Shown: positions 33,589 to 42,301 of the stretch, piece by piece
How positions within the stretch are numbered: position 1 is the first letter of the stretch
Layout of the letters: every line of letters starts with the position of its first letter
Source of the DNA: Olivibacter sp036959255
GTDB taxonomy: Bacteria; Bacteroidota; Bacteroidia; Sphingobacteriales; Sphingobacteriaceae
Direction: 5' to 3'
Assembly: GCF_036959255.1 (NCBI RefSeq)
Contig: NZ_JAWMTI010000003.1
Location: 620,001 to 684,000, forward strand
Length of the DNA stretch: 64,000 nt
The notes under the pieces: model-generated
The model's database searches: none
The model's input: only the letters and a program-made list of their open reading frames with translations
What the model was told of the DNA's origin: nothing
Translations under genes and position numbers: made by a program

Positions 33589-35111
33589 AAATGATGACGT
33601 GCATGAATGTAAAAGAATATATGATCGCCTGGCTTTTCATGATCAGTATTTTATCACTTTTTTATACGTGTAAATCTGATCCTGTCCAGCAGGAAAATGC
33701 ATCTATTTACCTACTAGATTCCACCTATGTACGTGTAACACCGATGGCTAGTCATTTAGATGTACCATGGGAGATTACCGGTGGGCCCAACGATGAAATT
33801 TGGTTTACAGAACAGGCAGGAAAAGTTAACAAAATAGATGCTGAATCGGGCCATGTTAAAACACTACTTACGTTGCCTGATCTTTATCGTGAAAGAACTT
33901 CCGGACTGTTGGGGATGGTAGTACACCCAAATATGTCCGAAACCCCTTATATTTTTATTGCTTATTCTGCCCGTAAAAGTGACCATGTCCATGTTTCAAG
34001 GGTAGTACGCTACACCTATAAAACGGACACATTGATTAATCCATTAACGATATTGGAATACCCTGCATGGAAAGGCCATTTTGGAGCCCGTGTGGCTATT
34101 GCTCCTGATGGTAAACTGATCGTCGCTACCGGTGATGGTGCACAAGATGAGAATGCACAGGATATTGCCTCTCCAAATGGGAAGATACTACGTTTTAATG
34201 TAGATGGAAGCATTCCTTCTGACAATCCATTTGCAAATAGTGCAGTATGGGCTTGGGGTTTACGAAACCCCCAGGGATTAGCCTTTAGTTCCAAAGGGAT
34301 CTTATATAATTCCGATCATGGCGATGCCACCGATGATGAGGTTAACATGATCCAAAAGGGTGGTAATTATGGCTGGCCTAAGATCGCAGGCTATGTCGAC
34401 ACACCGGAAGAACGACTATTTGCAAAGGACTCTATATTAGTACCGCCCTTACAAGCCTGGACACCGACTATTGCGCCTGCAGGTTTGGTTTATTATACAT
34501 CAGCTGAAATTCCAGAATGGAAAAATACATTGCTCTTGGCGATCTTAAAGGGCAACAGCTTATATGCGCTTCCGTTAAATAAAGAAGGAACAAAAACCGA
34601 TACGGTTTATCACTTTTTTGAGCGCGCATTCGGACGCATTCGGGCGGTATATGCATCACCTGATGGAGCAGTGTATATAGCGACCAGTAATCGTGATTGG
34701 AATCCTAATGGGTTTGCGGGGGACGATGATGATCGCATTTTACAAATCAAGAAAGTGGATAAAAAAGCAATAAAGGAAGAAGTGGCCCTAAAAGCAAAAG
34801 CAATCCATGACGGTAAAGAAACACGAAGTGAAGGAGAGGTTCTGTATACAAATTATTGCGCTTCGTGCCATAAACCCAATGGTCGTGGCCTTATGGGAAC
34901 GTATCCTGCTCTTGTGCAAAACAAGGTGGTCGAAGGAGAAACGACCAACTTCGTTAACTTGGTATTAAATGGGAAAAAGGAAATGCCTAGCTTTTCGTTC
35001 CTTAGTGATCACGATATGGCCATTGTATTAAGTTATGTACGGAAGAAGTTTGCATCAAAGCGGGGGCAGATAAGCCAAGACGACATCAAAAAGAATAGAG
35101 CAAACCAGTAA
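33585..35111 (+). CDS. PQQ-type sugar dehydrogenase fused to cytochrome c, lipoprotein
   Basis: 508-residue secreted lipoprotein. The lipobox ends at Cys29 (LFYTC). A six-bladed propeller of the glucose/sorbosone dehydrogenase family spans about residues 45-385 (LDVPWEITGGPNDEIWFTEQ, VWAWGLRNPQGLAF). A C-terminal cytochrome c domain carries the haem motif Cys425-Ala-Ser-Cys428-His429 and a probable axial Met in KEMPSF. It should oxidise a sugar in the periplasm or at the cell surface and pass electrons through its own haem to the respiratory chain. The start overlaps the esterase stop by 4 bp. PQQ as cofactor is inferred from the family, and no PQQ synthesis genes are in the window. Confidence 0.88.
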   Translation: MKMMTCMNVKEYMIAWLFMISILSLFYTCKSDPVQQENASIYLLDSTYVRVTPMASHLDVPWEITGGPNDEIWFTEQAGKVNKIDAESGHVKTLLTLPDLYRERTSGLLGMVVHPNMSETPYIFIAYSARKSDHVHVSRVVRYTYKTDTLINPLTILEYPAWKGHFGARVAIAPDGKLIVATGDGAQDENAQDIASPNGKILRFNVDGSIPSDNPFANSAVWAWGLRNPQGLAFSSKGILYNSDHGDATDDEVNMIQKGGNYGWPKIAGYVDTPEERLFAKDSILVPPLQAWTPTIAPAGLVYYTSAEIPEWKNTLLLAILKGNSLYALPLNKEGTKTDTVYHFFERAFGRIRAVYASPDGAVYIATSNRDWNPNGFAGDDDDRILQIKKVDKKAIKEEVALKAKAIHDGKETRSEGEVLYTNYCASCHKPNGRGLMGTYPALVQNKVVEGETTNFVNLVLNGKKEMPSFSFLSDHDMAIVLSYVRKKFASKRGQISQDDIKKNRANQ

Positions 35112-35116
35112 CAAAT

Positions 35117-36751
35117 ATGCGTATGGACATAAAAGAATATACATTCGATGCCATTGTAATAGGCTCCGGCATCAGCGGAGGCTGGGCAGCGAAGGAACTT
35201 TGTGAAAAAGGACTAAAAACATTGGTAATAGAACGAGGGCGAATGGTTAAGCACCTAAAGGATTACCCGACGGCTATGCTGGATCCGTGGCAGTTTAAAC
35301 ATCATAATAGCAAAACGCGGCAAATGGTCGAAGATAATCCGATTATCAGTAAACACTACGCTTTTGATGAGTCGACCGAACATTTTTATATTCACGACAA
35401 GCTCCATCCTTACATTCAGGAAAAGCCATTCGATTGGATTAGAGGTTATCAGGTGGGCGGTAAATCTTTGTTGTGGGCGAGGCAGACTCAGCGCTGGAGC
35501 GATTATGAATTTGAGGCACCCAAACGAGATGGTTTTGCAACGGATTGGCCTATTCGCTACGCCGATCTGGCCCCATGGTATAGTTATGTCGAAAAGTTTA
35601 TCGGCGTTTCAGGTAATAGAGATGGTTTAAAAAACTTACCCGACAGTGAAGTCCTGCCAGCTTTTGAGATGAATGCCGTGGAACTGCATATTAAGGATAA
35701 AATCAACCGAGAATTTCCAGATCGGCCCGTAATTATAGGCCGATGTGCCCATATTACAAAAGCGGAAGACATTCACTTACAACAAGGAAGAGCTACCTGT
35801 ATGGCCAGATCACTTTGTCAAAGAGGTTGCCCATTTGGTGCTTATTTCAGTTCTAATGCCTCTACCCTACCATGGGCTGAAAAAACGGGGAATCTAACCA
35901 TCAAACCAAATACTGTTGTCCATTCCATTATTTACGACGAAAAGTTGGGGAAGGCCACCGGCGTAAAGACCGTTGATGCTATCACCAAAAAAGAAACGAT
36001 TTATCATGCCCGTATTCTATTTGTAAATGGGTCTACCTTGAACAGCAATCTGATTTTATTGAACTCCAAATCAAGTAAATTTCCAAATGGACTGGGAAAT
36101 CTTAACGGACTTATGGGTAGACACATCGCCTTCCACAACTACCGAGGAAGAATAACAGCGACGATGGATGGCTTTGAAGACAATTACTACTATGGTAGAA
36201 GACCCACACAGGTTTTCATGCCCTCTTTTCGCAATGTTTACCGACAGGAAACCGATTTTTTAAGAGGCTATATGATAGCCTTCAGTGCCAGTCGGTCGAG
36301 CTGGAATAAACCGGCGAACGGTATTGGTCAGCATTTAAAAGATAGCCTCACTGAAGCTGGTCAATGGACGGTATCCATGTCGATCTTGCTGATCACTTCC
36401 GTTGCGTATACGGAAAATGATGAAAAGCTGATGCGCGACTTTCTGGAAGAAGGTGTTGCCATGCTGAAAACGGCAGGATGCAAAAATATAAAGACAACAG
36501 ACCAACAAGAGATCGGTTATCGTAATCCCGGACTCGAAGTGCATGAGATGGGAGGTGTACGCATGGGTACCGATCCTGATACGTCCTTATTAAATAAATG
36601 GAATCAATTGCATCATTGCAAAAACGTATTCGTAACCGATGGTGCCTGCATGACTTCCACCGGCAATCAAAATCCATCATTGACTTATATGGCGCTTACC
36701 GCACGTGCCGCTAATTACGCTTTTGAAGAATGGCAAAAAGGCAACCTTTGA
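35117..36751 (+). CDS. GMC-family FAD-dependent oxidoreductase
   Basis: 544-residue flavoprotein of the glucose-methanol-choline family, which oxidises primary or secondary alcohol groups of sugars. The FAD motif GSGISG lies at residues 16-21, ending in the ribose-binding acidic residue of VIERG. The C-terminal signature contains His476 (HEMGGVRMG) and Asn517 (GNQNPS), the usual catalytic His/Asn pair. No signal peptide is visible, so it is either cytoplasmic or carried by a partner. The small subunit often found with such enzymes is absent. It is the last gene of the plus-strand arm, 5 bp after the cytochrome c fusion, and its stop codon lies inside the shared terminator. Confidence 0.92.
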   Translation: MRMDIKEYTFDAIVIGSGISGGWAAKELCEKGLKTLVIERGRMVKHLKDYPTAMLDPWQFKHHNSKTRQMVEDNPIISKHYAFDESTEHFYIHDKLHPYIQEKPFDWIRGYQVGGKSLLWARQTQRWSDYEFEAPKRDGFATDWPIRYADLAPWYSYVEKFIGVSGNRDGLKNLPDSEVLPAFEMNAVELHIKDKINREFPDRPVIIGRCAHITKAEDIHLQQGRATCMARSLCQRGCPFGAYFSSNASTLPWAEKTGNLTIKPNTVVHSIIYDEKLGKATGVKTVDAITKKETIYHARILFVNGSTLNSNLILLNSKSSKFPNGLGNLNGLMGRHIAFHNYRGRITATMDGFEDNYYYGRRPTQVFMPSFRNVYRQETDFLRGYMIAFSASRSSWNKPANGIGQHLKDSLTEAGQWTVSMSILLITSVAYTENDEKLMRDFLEEGVAMLKTAGCKNIKTTDQQEIGYRNPGLEVHEMGGVRMGTDPDTSLLNKWNQLHHCKNVFVTDGACMTSTGNQNPSLTYMALTARAANYAFEEWQKGNL

Positions 36752-36761
36752 TTGCCTTTTT
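36735..36761. terminator. bidirectional terminator between the convergent operons
   Basis: A perfect 10-bp stem (AAAAAGGCAA and TTGCCTTTTT at 36735-36744 and 36752-36761) has a 7-base loop. A-tracts and T-tracts flank the stem on either strand, so it can stop both arms. The stop codon of the GMC gene lies in the loop. Confidence 0.85.
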
Positions 36762-36778
36762 GTCGAACATAACCTTTT

Positions 36779-37969
36779 TTATTTTTTTTCGTAAAGAACC
36801 ACGCCGTTAACAATGGTACAATGAATATTAAAATCGGTATCAAAAATTACCAGGTCTGCATCTTTCCCTACGCTAATCGATCCCTTTCGATCTAAAACGT
36901 TCATAATACGTGCGGGTGTATAGCTCAACATTTTCACGGCCTCCACGAGGGGTACATTGGCTACATTCACCATCGTTCGGAGTAATCGGTCGGCTGTGGC
37001 AACACTTCCCGCAAAAGAGCTTCTATCCGGTAATTTAGCTACATCATCCTCCACAATAACCGCTAAACCATTTTCTTTGCTACCTAAAACACTCGGCCCC
37101 GGCGGCATCGCTGCTCCACGCATGGCATCCGTAATCAAAGCAATCCTGTCCGACCCTTTGATCTTATAAACCAATTTTAATAAAGGTGCAGGAAGATGTA
37201 CCCCATCCGCGATGATTTCGACATCCATTTCATCGATCAGAAATGCAGCTTCTATAACACCTGCATAGCGAAAGGCATTTTTCCGTGTCACACTTGACAT
37301 CGCTGAATATAAGTGGGTAGCCAAGGTGTATCCATTTTCAAAAGCTTCCACTACTTCTTCGTAAATCGCATCCGTATGCGCTACCGATGGAATGATATTA
37401 TGTTGGCGAAGATAACGACCAAATTCAATAGCACCTTTCCTTTCCGGAGCTGCACTCCAACGAACAATTGCATCGGACGATTGCACAATTTCGCGATACT
37501 CATCCGGATCAGGATCTCGAATGTACCTTGGATCTTGGGCCCCTCGCTGATTCATCGAAAAATACGGCCCCTCAATATGTAAACCTAAAAAGGTAGCACC
37601 GGTTTTATTTTTCAGATGCGCTTCCTCATAAACTTTTAAAGTATTCAAGAGATTTGCCTTATCGCTTGTCAAGGTTGTTGCCACCATGGCGGTCGTACCA
37701 AATCGCACATGCGTTTCCGCCACTTTTAGAAAAGCATCTACTTCGCCATCCATAAAATCCGCACCACCGCCACCATGAATATGCAAGTCAATGAATCCAG
37801 GAGAAAGATACTTGCCCTTTGCATCGATATGGATCGCATTTGGTATTTCTATATCTTCCTCCAGAATATCCGCAATTTTGCCATTCTTTATAAGCACTAC
37901 CGCTTGGTCCACTACTCGTTGCGGGCTAATTAATTTTGTGTTATAGATTTTTATTGTCTTTTCTGTCAT
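36779..37969 (-). CDS. nagA: N-acetylglucosamine-6-phosphate deacetylase NagA
   Basis: 396-residue cytoplasmic amidohydrolase that deacetylates GlcNAc-6-phosphate to glucosamine-6-phosphate. The ATG at 37969 (MTEKTIKIYN) was chosen because the longer frame to 38116 overlaps the transporter gene and reads hydrophobic nonsense. Motifs in order are GFIDLHIHGGGG, GLHIEGPY with the metal-binding Glu, the HLYSAM histidine region, DGVHLP, and ALITDAM with the catalytic Asp. A NagA gene next to a FucP/NagP-type transporter suggests amino-sugar catabolism. No NagB deaminase or GlcNAc kinase is encoded nearby. It is the last gene of the minus-strand arm. Confidence 0.92.
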   Translation of the reverse strand: MTEKTIKIYNTKLISPQRVVDQAVVLIKNGKIADILEEDIEIPNAIHIDAKGKYLSPGFIDLHIHGGGGADFMDGEVDAFLKVAETHVRFGTTAMVATTLTSDKANLLNTLKVYEEAHLKNKTGATFLGLHIEGPYFSMNQRGAQDPRYIRDPDPDEYREIVQSSDAIVRWSAAPERKGAIEFGRYLRQHNIIPSVAHTDAIYEEVVEAFENGYTLATHLYSAMSSVTRKNAFRYAGVIEAAFLIDEMDVEIIADGVHLPAPLLKLVYKIKGSDRIALITDAMRGAAMPPGPSVLGSKENGLAVIVEDDVAKLPDRSSFAGSVATADRLLRTMVNVANVPLVEAVKMLSYTPARIMNVLDRKGSISVGKDADLVIFDTDFNIHCTIVNGVVLYEKK

Positions 37970-38000
37970 ATTAAATAATGCCGATAAACCGGCCTTTAAG

Positions 38001-39308
38001 TTAAAACCACTTCCTAATTTTATGGCCGTATGCTGCGTAGTAAATAAGATACAAATAACAAGGAAATAAAACCCAATAAGCCATTCGAAGATTATATGCA
38101 TCCGCGAAATAACCATAAGCTAAGGGTAAAATAGCGTTACCACAGAGCCCCATAATCAATAAAGAACCACCCAATTTAGTGAACCGCCCTAAGCCATCGA
38201 GTGCCAAAGGCCATATCCCTGCCCATATCAGGGAATTGCCGAAACCCAATAGTACTACAAACCATATCGATATGTCAGTGTCATGGCCTAATATAGATAC
38301 ATTTCCTCGGGCAAAAATAATTAAGAGCGTCAAGGCAGCTCCAAGAAGGGTACAAATGCGTAATGCGTTTACCTGACTGATCCAACGGGGGATGCAGATA
38401 ATACCCAAGCAATAACCACAGATGGTGACGAATAGCGTATAAGATGGAAAAACTTTCGCCTCCAATAAGGGAATGTCCATAGAGCCTGCATAATTAATGA
38501 TCGTATCTATTGCAATTACCTGCGTACCGACATGTATAAATATCGCAACGGCACCCAAAATCAAATGTGGAAATTGAAAAATACTATGTTTATCGCTGTT
38601 AGCAGCTGCAACCTGCTCATCCTCTTCTTCTGTATTGATCTCCGGAAGCGGCGAGTATCGCACGCCAAGCCCAATAAGAATAAGCGCCATTCCAAGAACC
38701 GTATATGGTGCGATAACCCTTCGTATCAGCTCATCCAGTTCCTGCGCTCGCTCGGCAGCTCCCATGTGGGCTAACTGTTCAAATAAAGCCTGATCGGTCG
38801 GTTTCAAAATGACCGCAGCAAATAAAATCGGTGCTAATATTCCAGCGCCTTTGTTACAGATCCCCATGATGCTGATACGTTGAGCAGCCCGTTCTTTAGG
38901 CCCTAAGATCGTAATGTAAGGATTTGCTGCCGTTTGCAAAATAGCCAGGCCGATACCGATCGTAAATAAGCCTAACAGGAATATGCCATAGGTTCTACTG
39001 AGAGCTGCGGGTACGAATATCAACGCACCTAAAGCCATCGCAAAAAAGCCGATCATCATACCCTTTTTGAAACCCAAGGCTTTCAACAGATAAGAGGCGG
39101 GCACCGACATGACAAAATAGGCGATGTAGAATGCGAAAGCCACTAAATAGGATTGAAAATGTGTAAGCTCGCAGGCAATCTTAAAATAAGGAATAAGGAT
39201 CGCATTTACCCAGGAAACGAAACCAAAAATAAAAAACATTAAACCAATAATCAGAATGGAAATCGTGGTATCTTTCTTGGTCAACGTACTTACAGTTACT
39301 GTTTTCAT
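38001..39308 (-). CDS. FucP/NagP-type sugar MFS transporter
   Basis: 435-residue inner-membrane transporter with about 12 membrane segments, of the FHS family that includes the L-fucose permease FucP and the GlcNAc permease NagP. Family segments include FGFVSWVNAILIPYFK in helix 1, LQTAANPYITILGP in helix 4 and NKGAGILAP in helix 5. An acidic hydrophilic stretch between helices 6 and 7 (INTEEEDEQ) marks the central loop. It lies 31 bp before nagA and 60 bp after a Gfo/Idh gene. The NagA neighbour favours an amino sugar as substrate, while the fucosidase locus in the same region makes fucose a possible alternative. Confidence 0.9.
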   Translation of the reverse strand: MKTVTVSTLTKKDTTISILIIGLMFFIFGFVSWVNAILIPYFKIACELTHFQSYLVAFAFYIAYFVMSVPASYLLKALGFKKGMMIGFFAMALGALIFVPAALSRTYGIFLLGLFTIGIGLAILQTAANPYITILGPKERAAQRISIMGICNKGAGILAPILFAAVILKPTDQALFEQLAHMGAAERAQELDELIRRVIAPYTVLGMALILIGLGVRYSPLPEINTEEEDEQVAAANSDKHSIFQFPHLILGAVAIFIHVGTQVIAIDTIINYAGSMDIPLLEAKVFPSYTLFVTICGYCLGIICIPRWISQVNALRICTLLGAALTLLIIFARGNVSILGHDTDISIWFVVLLGFGNSLIWAGIWPLALDGLGRFTKLGGSLLIMGLCGNAILPLAYGYFADAYNLRMAYWVLFPCYLYLIYYAAYGHKIRKWF

Positions 39309-39368
39309 TGTTTGTTTTTATAGATCTTTTATCTGCAATAGACGATATATACGCCAGTCGTTTCATAT

Positions 39369-40727
39369 TTAGTCAAGTGTCGGTTCCCAGCCAGCCTCGT
39401 AGCTACGTTTCCAGAATTGAAGTGCTTCTTCATTCGCTAGAATATGACCATTGGTGGGATCCGTTTTCAACAGCCCCCCCGCACGCTGTGCAATGTTCCC
39501 CAACTGCACCAATAAGGTACTCTTGTGTCCGCTTACAATATCTGCGTTTAAATCCGTTCCCTTCTTAATTGCATCAAAAAAATTCTGAATGTGCAGTGCA
39601 TCAAGAGCCTGTGAGGGATTCGTAAGATTTCTCGTATCGATCTCCTTGCTATTTTTCACTTCCTTCACCAACTTATTCTGAAGGTCATAAACGGCATAAC
39701 CATTGTCACCATTGATTTGCAAGGCGCCATTTTCACCATAGAAAATGACCCCTACGCTTGCCCCTTCTATTGTGCGCCCGTTACAGCTTCTACCCTCCCA
39801 GGTAATCGTACCTTGTTCACCAAACTCCAAGGCTATCACTTGTGTGTCGGGTGTCTCCCAATCATCTTGATAACGATATCGTCCTCCGGCGGAAGTCACT
39901 TTGGTAGGATAATCAACCTTCAGTCCCCAACGTGCCAGATCAACCATATGCGTACCATTATTTAGTGCCTCTCCGGTACCCCAGTGCCAAAACCAGTGCC
40001 AATTGTAGTGTAATATATTGTCCTTATAATCTTTCCGTGGTGCCGGACCCTGCCAAAGATCAAAATTCAGCCATTCGGGTACGGCAAGGTTCTTACCGAT
40101 ACCAATCGAAGCTCGATTATTGGTATACCAAGTTCTTGCAAAATAAGGTTTCCCTATAATCCCGTTATGTAAATCTGCAATTCCGGCAGCGACATTTGGC
40201 CAGGATCGACGTTGATTTCCCATCTGAATCACATTTTTATACTTTTCGGCAACTTTCACCAATAATTCGCCCTCGTATGGATTATGGCTACAAGGTTTTT
40301 CGAGATAGACATGTTTTCCTGCTTTCGAAGCCAAGATCGCCGCAGGTGCGTGCCAATGATCGGGTGTAGCAATGACCATTGCATCCACATCTTTCCGTTC
40401 CAAAATCTTTCGGAAATCTTCCTGACTTTTAGGTTCACGAGATTGATTTTTTGTGACTTGGTTTACACATTTAGTTGCTGCCCTTTGATCGACATCACAG
40501 ACGTAAACGATTTCACAGTTCGGTTGACTTGAAAAATTGTTTGCCAGTGCCAGTCCTCTGGCATTTACGCCCACCATGGCAACGTTTATCTTCTCATTTG
40601 CACCCATGATATTCCCATAACTCTTCGCAGAAAAGCCGGGCAGGATACCACCAAAGGTAATGGCTGAGGTTCCGATTGCTGCCGATTTGAGAAAAGATCG
40701 GCGAGATTTGTTAAATTGATTCGTCAT
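39369..40727 (-). CDS. Gfo/Idh/MocA-family oxidoreductase with twin-arginine signal
   Basis: 452-residue NAD(P)-dependent oxidoreductase with a twin-arginine signal (SRRSFLKS, residues 8-33), implying export of the folded enzyme. The Rossmann start reads INVAMVGVNARG near residues 47-58. ATPDHWHAP and LEKPCSH hold the conserved lysine region. The C-terminal domain has NNGTHMVDLARW with a conserved His. It is 26 bp downstream of SusD in the minus-strand arm. It resembles the plus-strand paralogue at 31410 in layout but differs in the EKP context (CSH versus LGM), so substrates may differ. A role in oxidising glycan hydroxyls in the periplasm is inferred. Confidence 0.86.
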   Translation of the reverse strand: MTNQFNKSRRSFLKSAAIGTSAITFGGILPGFSAKSYGNIMGANEKINVAMVGVNARGLALANNFSSQPNCEIVYVCDVDQRAATKCVNQVTKNQSREPKSQEDFRKILERKDVDAMVIATPDHWHAPAAILASKAGKHVYLEKPCSHNPYEGELLVKVAEKYKNVIQMGNQRRSWPNVAAGIADLHNGIIGKPYFARTWYTNNRASIGIGKNLAVPEWLNFDLWQGPAPRKDYKDNILHYNWHWFWHWGTGEALNNGTHMVDLARWGLKVDYPTKVTSAGGRYRYQDDWETPDTQVIALEFGEQGTITWEGRSCNGRTIEGASVGVIFYGENGALQINGDNGYAVYDLQNKLVKEVKNSKEIDTRNLTNPSQALDALHIQNFFDAIKKGTDLNADIVSGHKSTLLVQLGNIAQRAGGLLKTDPTNGHILANEEALQFWKRSYEAGWEPTLD

Positions 40728-40753
40728 AATTTCGCTCTCCGTTATTGATTAAC

Positions 40754-42268
40754 TCAAAATGTATAATTTGGGTTTTGTTCCAGTGCTTTATTGCGATCCC
40801 ACGCCTCTCTAGGGATCGGGAATAAAATAGGTTGCGTATGTAACCAGGGTTTCTGATCGACATTTAAATCGTTAATATTCGGTCTTTCCTTCTTTATAAA
40901 ATCGATGAAACGCCCCCTTCGATTAAGGTCCGAAAATCCACCCGTCGGTTCCCATATAAATTCCATTCGCCTTTCTTTAAAGATGGCATCCAGGGTTTCT
41001 TCTTTTCCAAGATTCAGTGAAAGATTCCCCAACCCTGCCCGCTCTCGGACTTTATTAAGTTGCTCAATTGCATCCGTAGTTCTTCCTATTTCATTGAGTG
41101 CCTCTGCATAATTTAATAAAGCTTCCGAAAAACGCATAATCGGTGCGTTGATTCCCGAATTATTGATCGTAGGCTTTTCCCAATACTTCGTTACAATATA
41201 TCCCGTTTTCGACCAACCGGCAGGCACTTCATTCGGCATCACAAACGCAGGCATATTTTGGTGGGGCTCTCCCGGGCCAATAATAACCGCCCAATACCGT
41301 TCGTCTTTTATGCGTCCTTGGTCATCTTTTTCAAACGTATTTACCCAATGTTGTTGTGGTACAAAATTGCTCCAAGCAGCCCCTCCTGTAAATTCGGAAG
41401 GTGCACCTCGTGGCGCTGTTCTTTTCACTAAATTGTTCCCTTCACTATCTTGCGAGGGTCTGAACTGCGTTGAAAAAAGGATTTCTTCATTATTTTCGTT
41501 CTCCTCACTGAATACATCCCTGAATTTGGGTACCAATCCATGAACACCCAACTGTACCAGTTCTTCCGCATGCCCAACTGCTTCATCATATTGTTCCTGC
41601 CATAAAGCAGCTTTAATGAGTAAAGCCAAAGCCGATCCTGTCGTCGCCCTTCCCATATCATTACCTGTCCAGGTTTTTGGCAGCGCGGTCTTTGCGGCCA
41701 AAAGATCCGATTCAATTAATGTCCAGATTTCTTCAGCAGTTGCCCGCGGGACTTCCAGATTAGAAGAAGCGTCCAAGGTTTCGGTAATCATCGGAACACC
41801 CCCCCAATAAGTTACCAATCGATAATAAAATAGGGCACGCAAGAACTTCGCTTGTCCCAAAATCAGCTGCCTGGGCTCGTCAGCTATATTTTCCATGGCA
41901 TTAACCTTATTAATGACCATGTTCGCTCGACTTACTCCTAGATAAGCGCCCATATACATATCCCTTAAAATAGTATTTGTTGCCGGAAAAGCCAAGGTAT
42001 GTAATTCGATTCGATTGGCACTTCCATCCATTTCATACATATCACCTGTGATGGCCCATTCCACATCGGCCGCATCTCTTACATTGCTAAAAGTTTCTTC
42101 GCGCTGTAGCATACCGTATACCCCGTTTAGACCAGCTTGTGCGTCTGATTCGTTAAGGTAAAAATTCTCCTCCGTTAAGGTATCTTTAGGTGATAATGAC
42201 AAAAATTTATCGCCACACGACATTAAAATAAAAAAGGTTAAAAACCCGAGTATATAGTTTGTTTTCAT
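40754..42268 (-). CDS. SusD/RagB-family glycan-binding lipoprotein
   Basis: 504-residue surface lipoprotein paired with the SusC gene 33 bp upstream. The lipobox ends at Cys18 (ILMSC). The N-terminal part (LTEENFYLNESDAQAGLNGVYGML) and the segment AKFLRALFYYRLVTYWGGVP are typical of the family. The C-terminal region shows KERRMEFIWEPTGGFSDLNRRGRF. Binding specificity is unknown. It belongs to the arm under the LacI-type operators. Confidence 0.95.
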   Translation of the reverse strand: MKTNYILGFLTFFILMSCGDKFLSLSPKDTLTEENFYLNESDAQAGLNGVYGMLQREETFSNVRDAADVEWAITGDMYEMDGSANRIELHTLAFPATNTILRDMYMGAYLGVSRANMVINKVNAMENIADEPRQLILGQAKFLRALFYYRLVTYWGGVPMITETLDASSNLEVPRATAEEIWTLIESDLLAAKTALPKTWTGNDMGRATTGSALALLIKAALWQEQYDEAVGHAEELVQLGVHGLVPKFRDVFSEENENNEEILFSTQFRPSQDSEGNNLVKRTAPRGAPSEFTGGAAWSNFVPQQHWVNTFEKDDQGRIKDERYWAVIIGPGEPHQNMPAFVMPNEVPAGWSKTGYIVTKYWEKPTINNSGINAPIMRFSEALLNYAEALNEIGRTTDAIEQLNKVRERAGLGNLSLNLGKEETLDAIFKERRMEFIWEPTGGFSDLNRRGRFIDFIKKERPNINDLNVDQKPWLHTQPILFPIPREAWDRNKALEQNPNYTF

Positions 42269-42301
42269 TTTTTTATTTTTAAATACATAAACTCCTATCC
42301 A

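Noticed and set aside
37970..38116. Longer N-terminus for NagA
   Set aside because: The extension overlaps the transporter gene in another frame and reads as a hydrophobic stretch foreign to NagA.
29003..39308. Sialic-acid catabolism (NanA-like lyase, NagA, transporter, SGNH esterase)
   Set aside because: The lyase-like protein lacks the GTTGE motif, and no sialidase, ManNAc epimerase or ManNAc kinase is encoded, so the set is not a standard sialic-acid locus.
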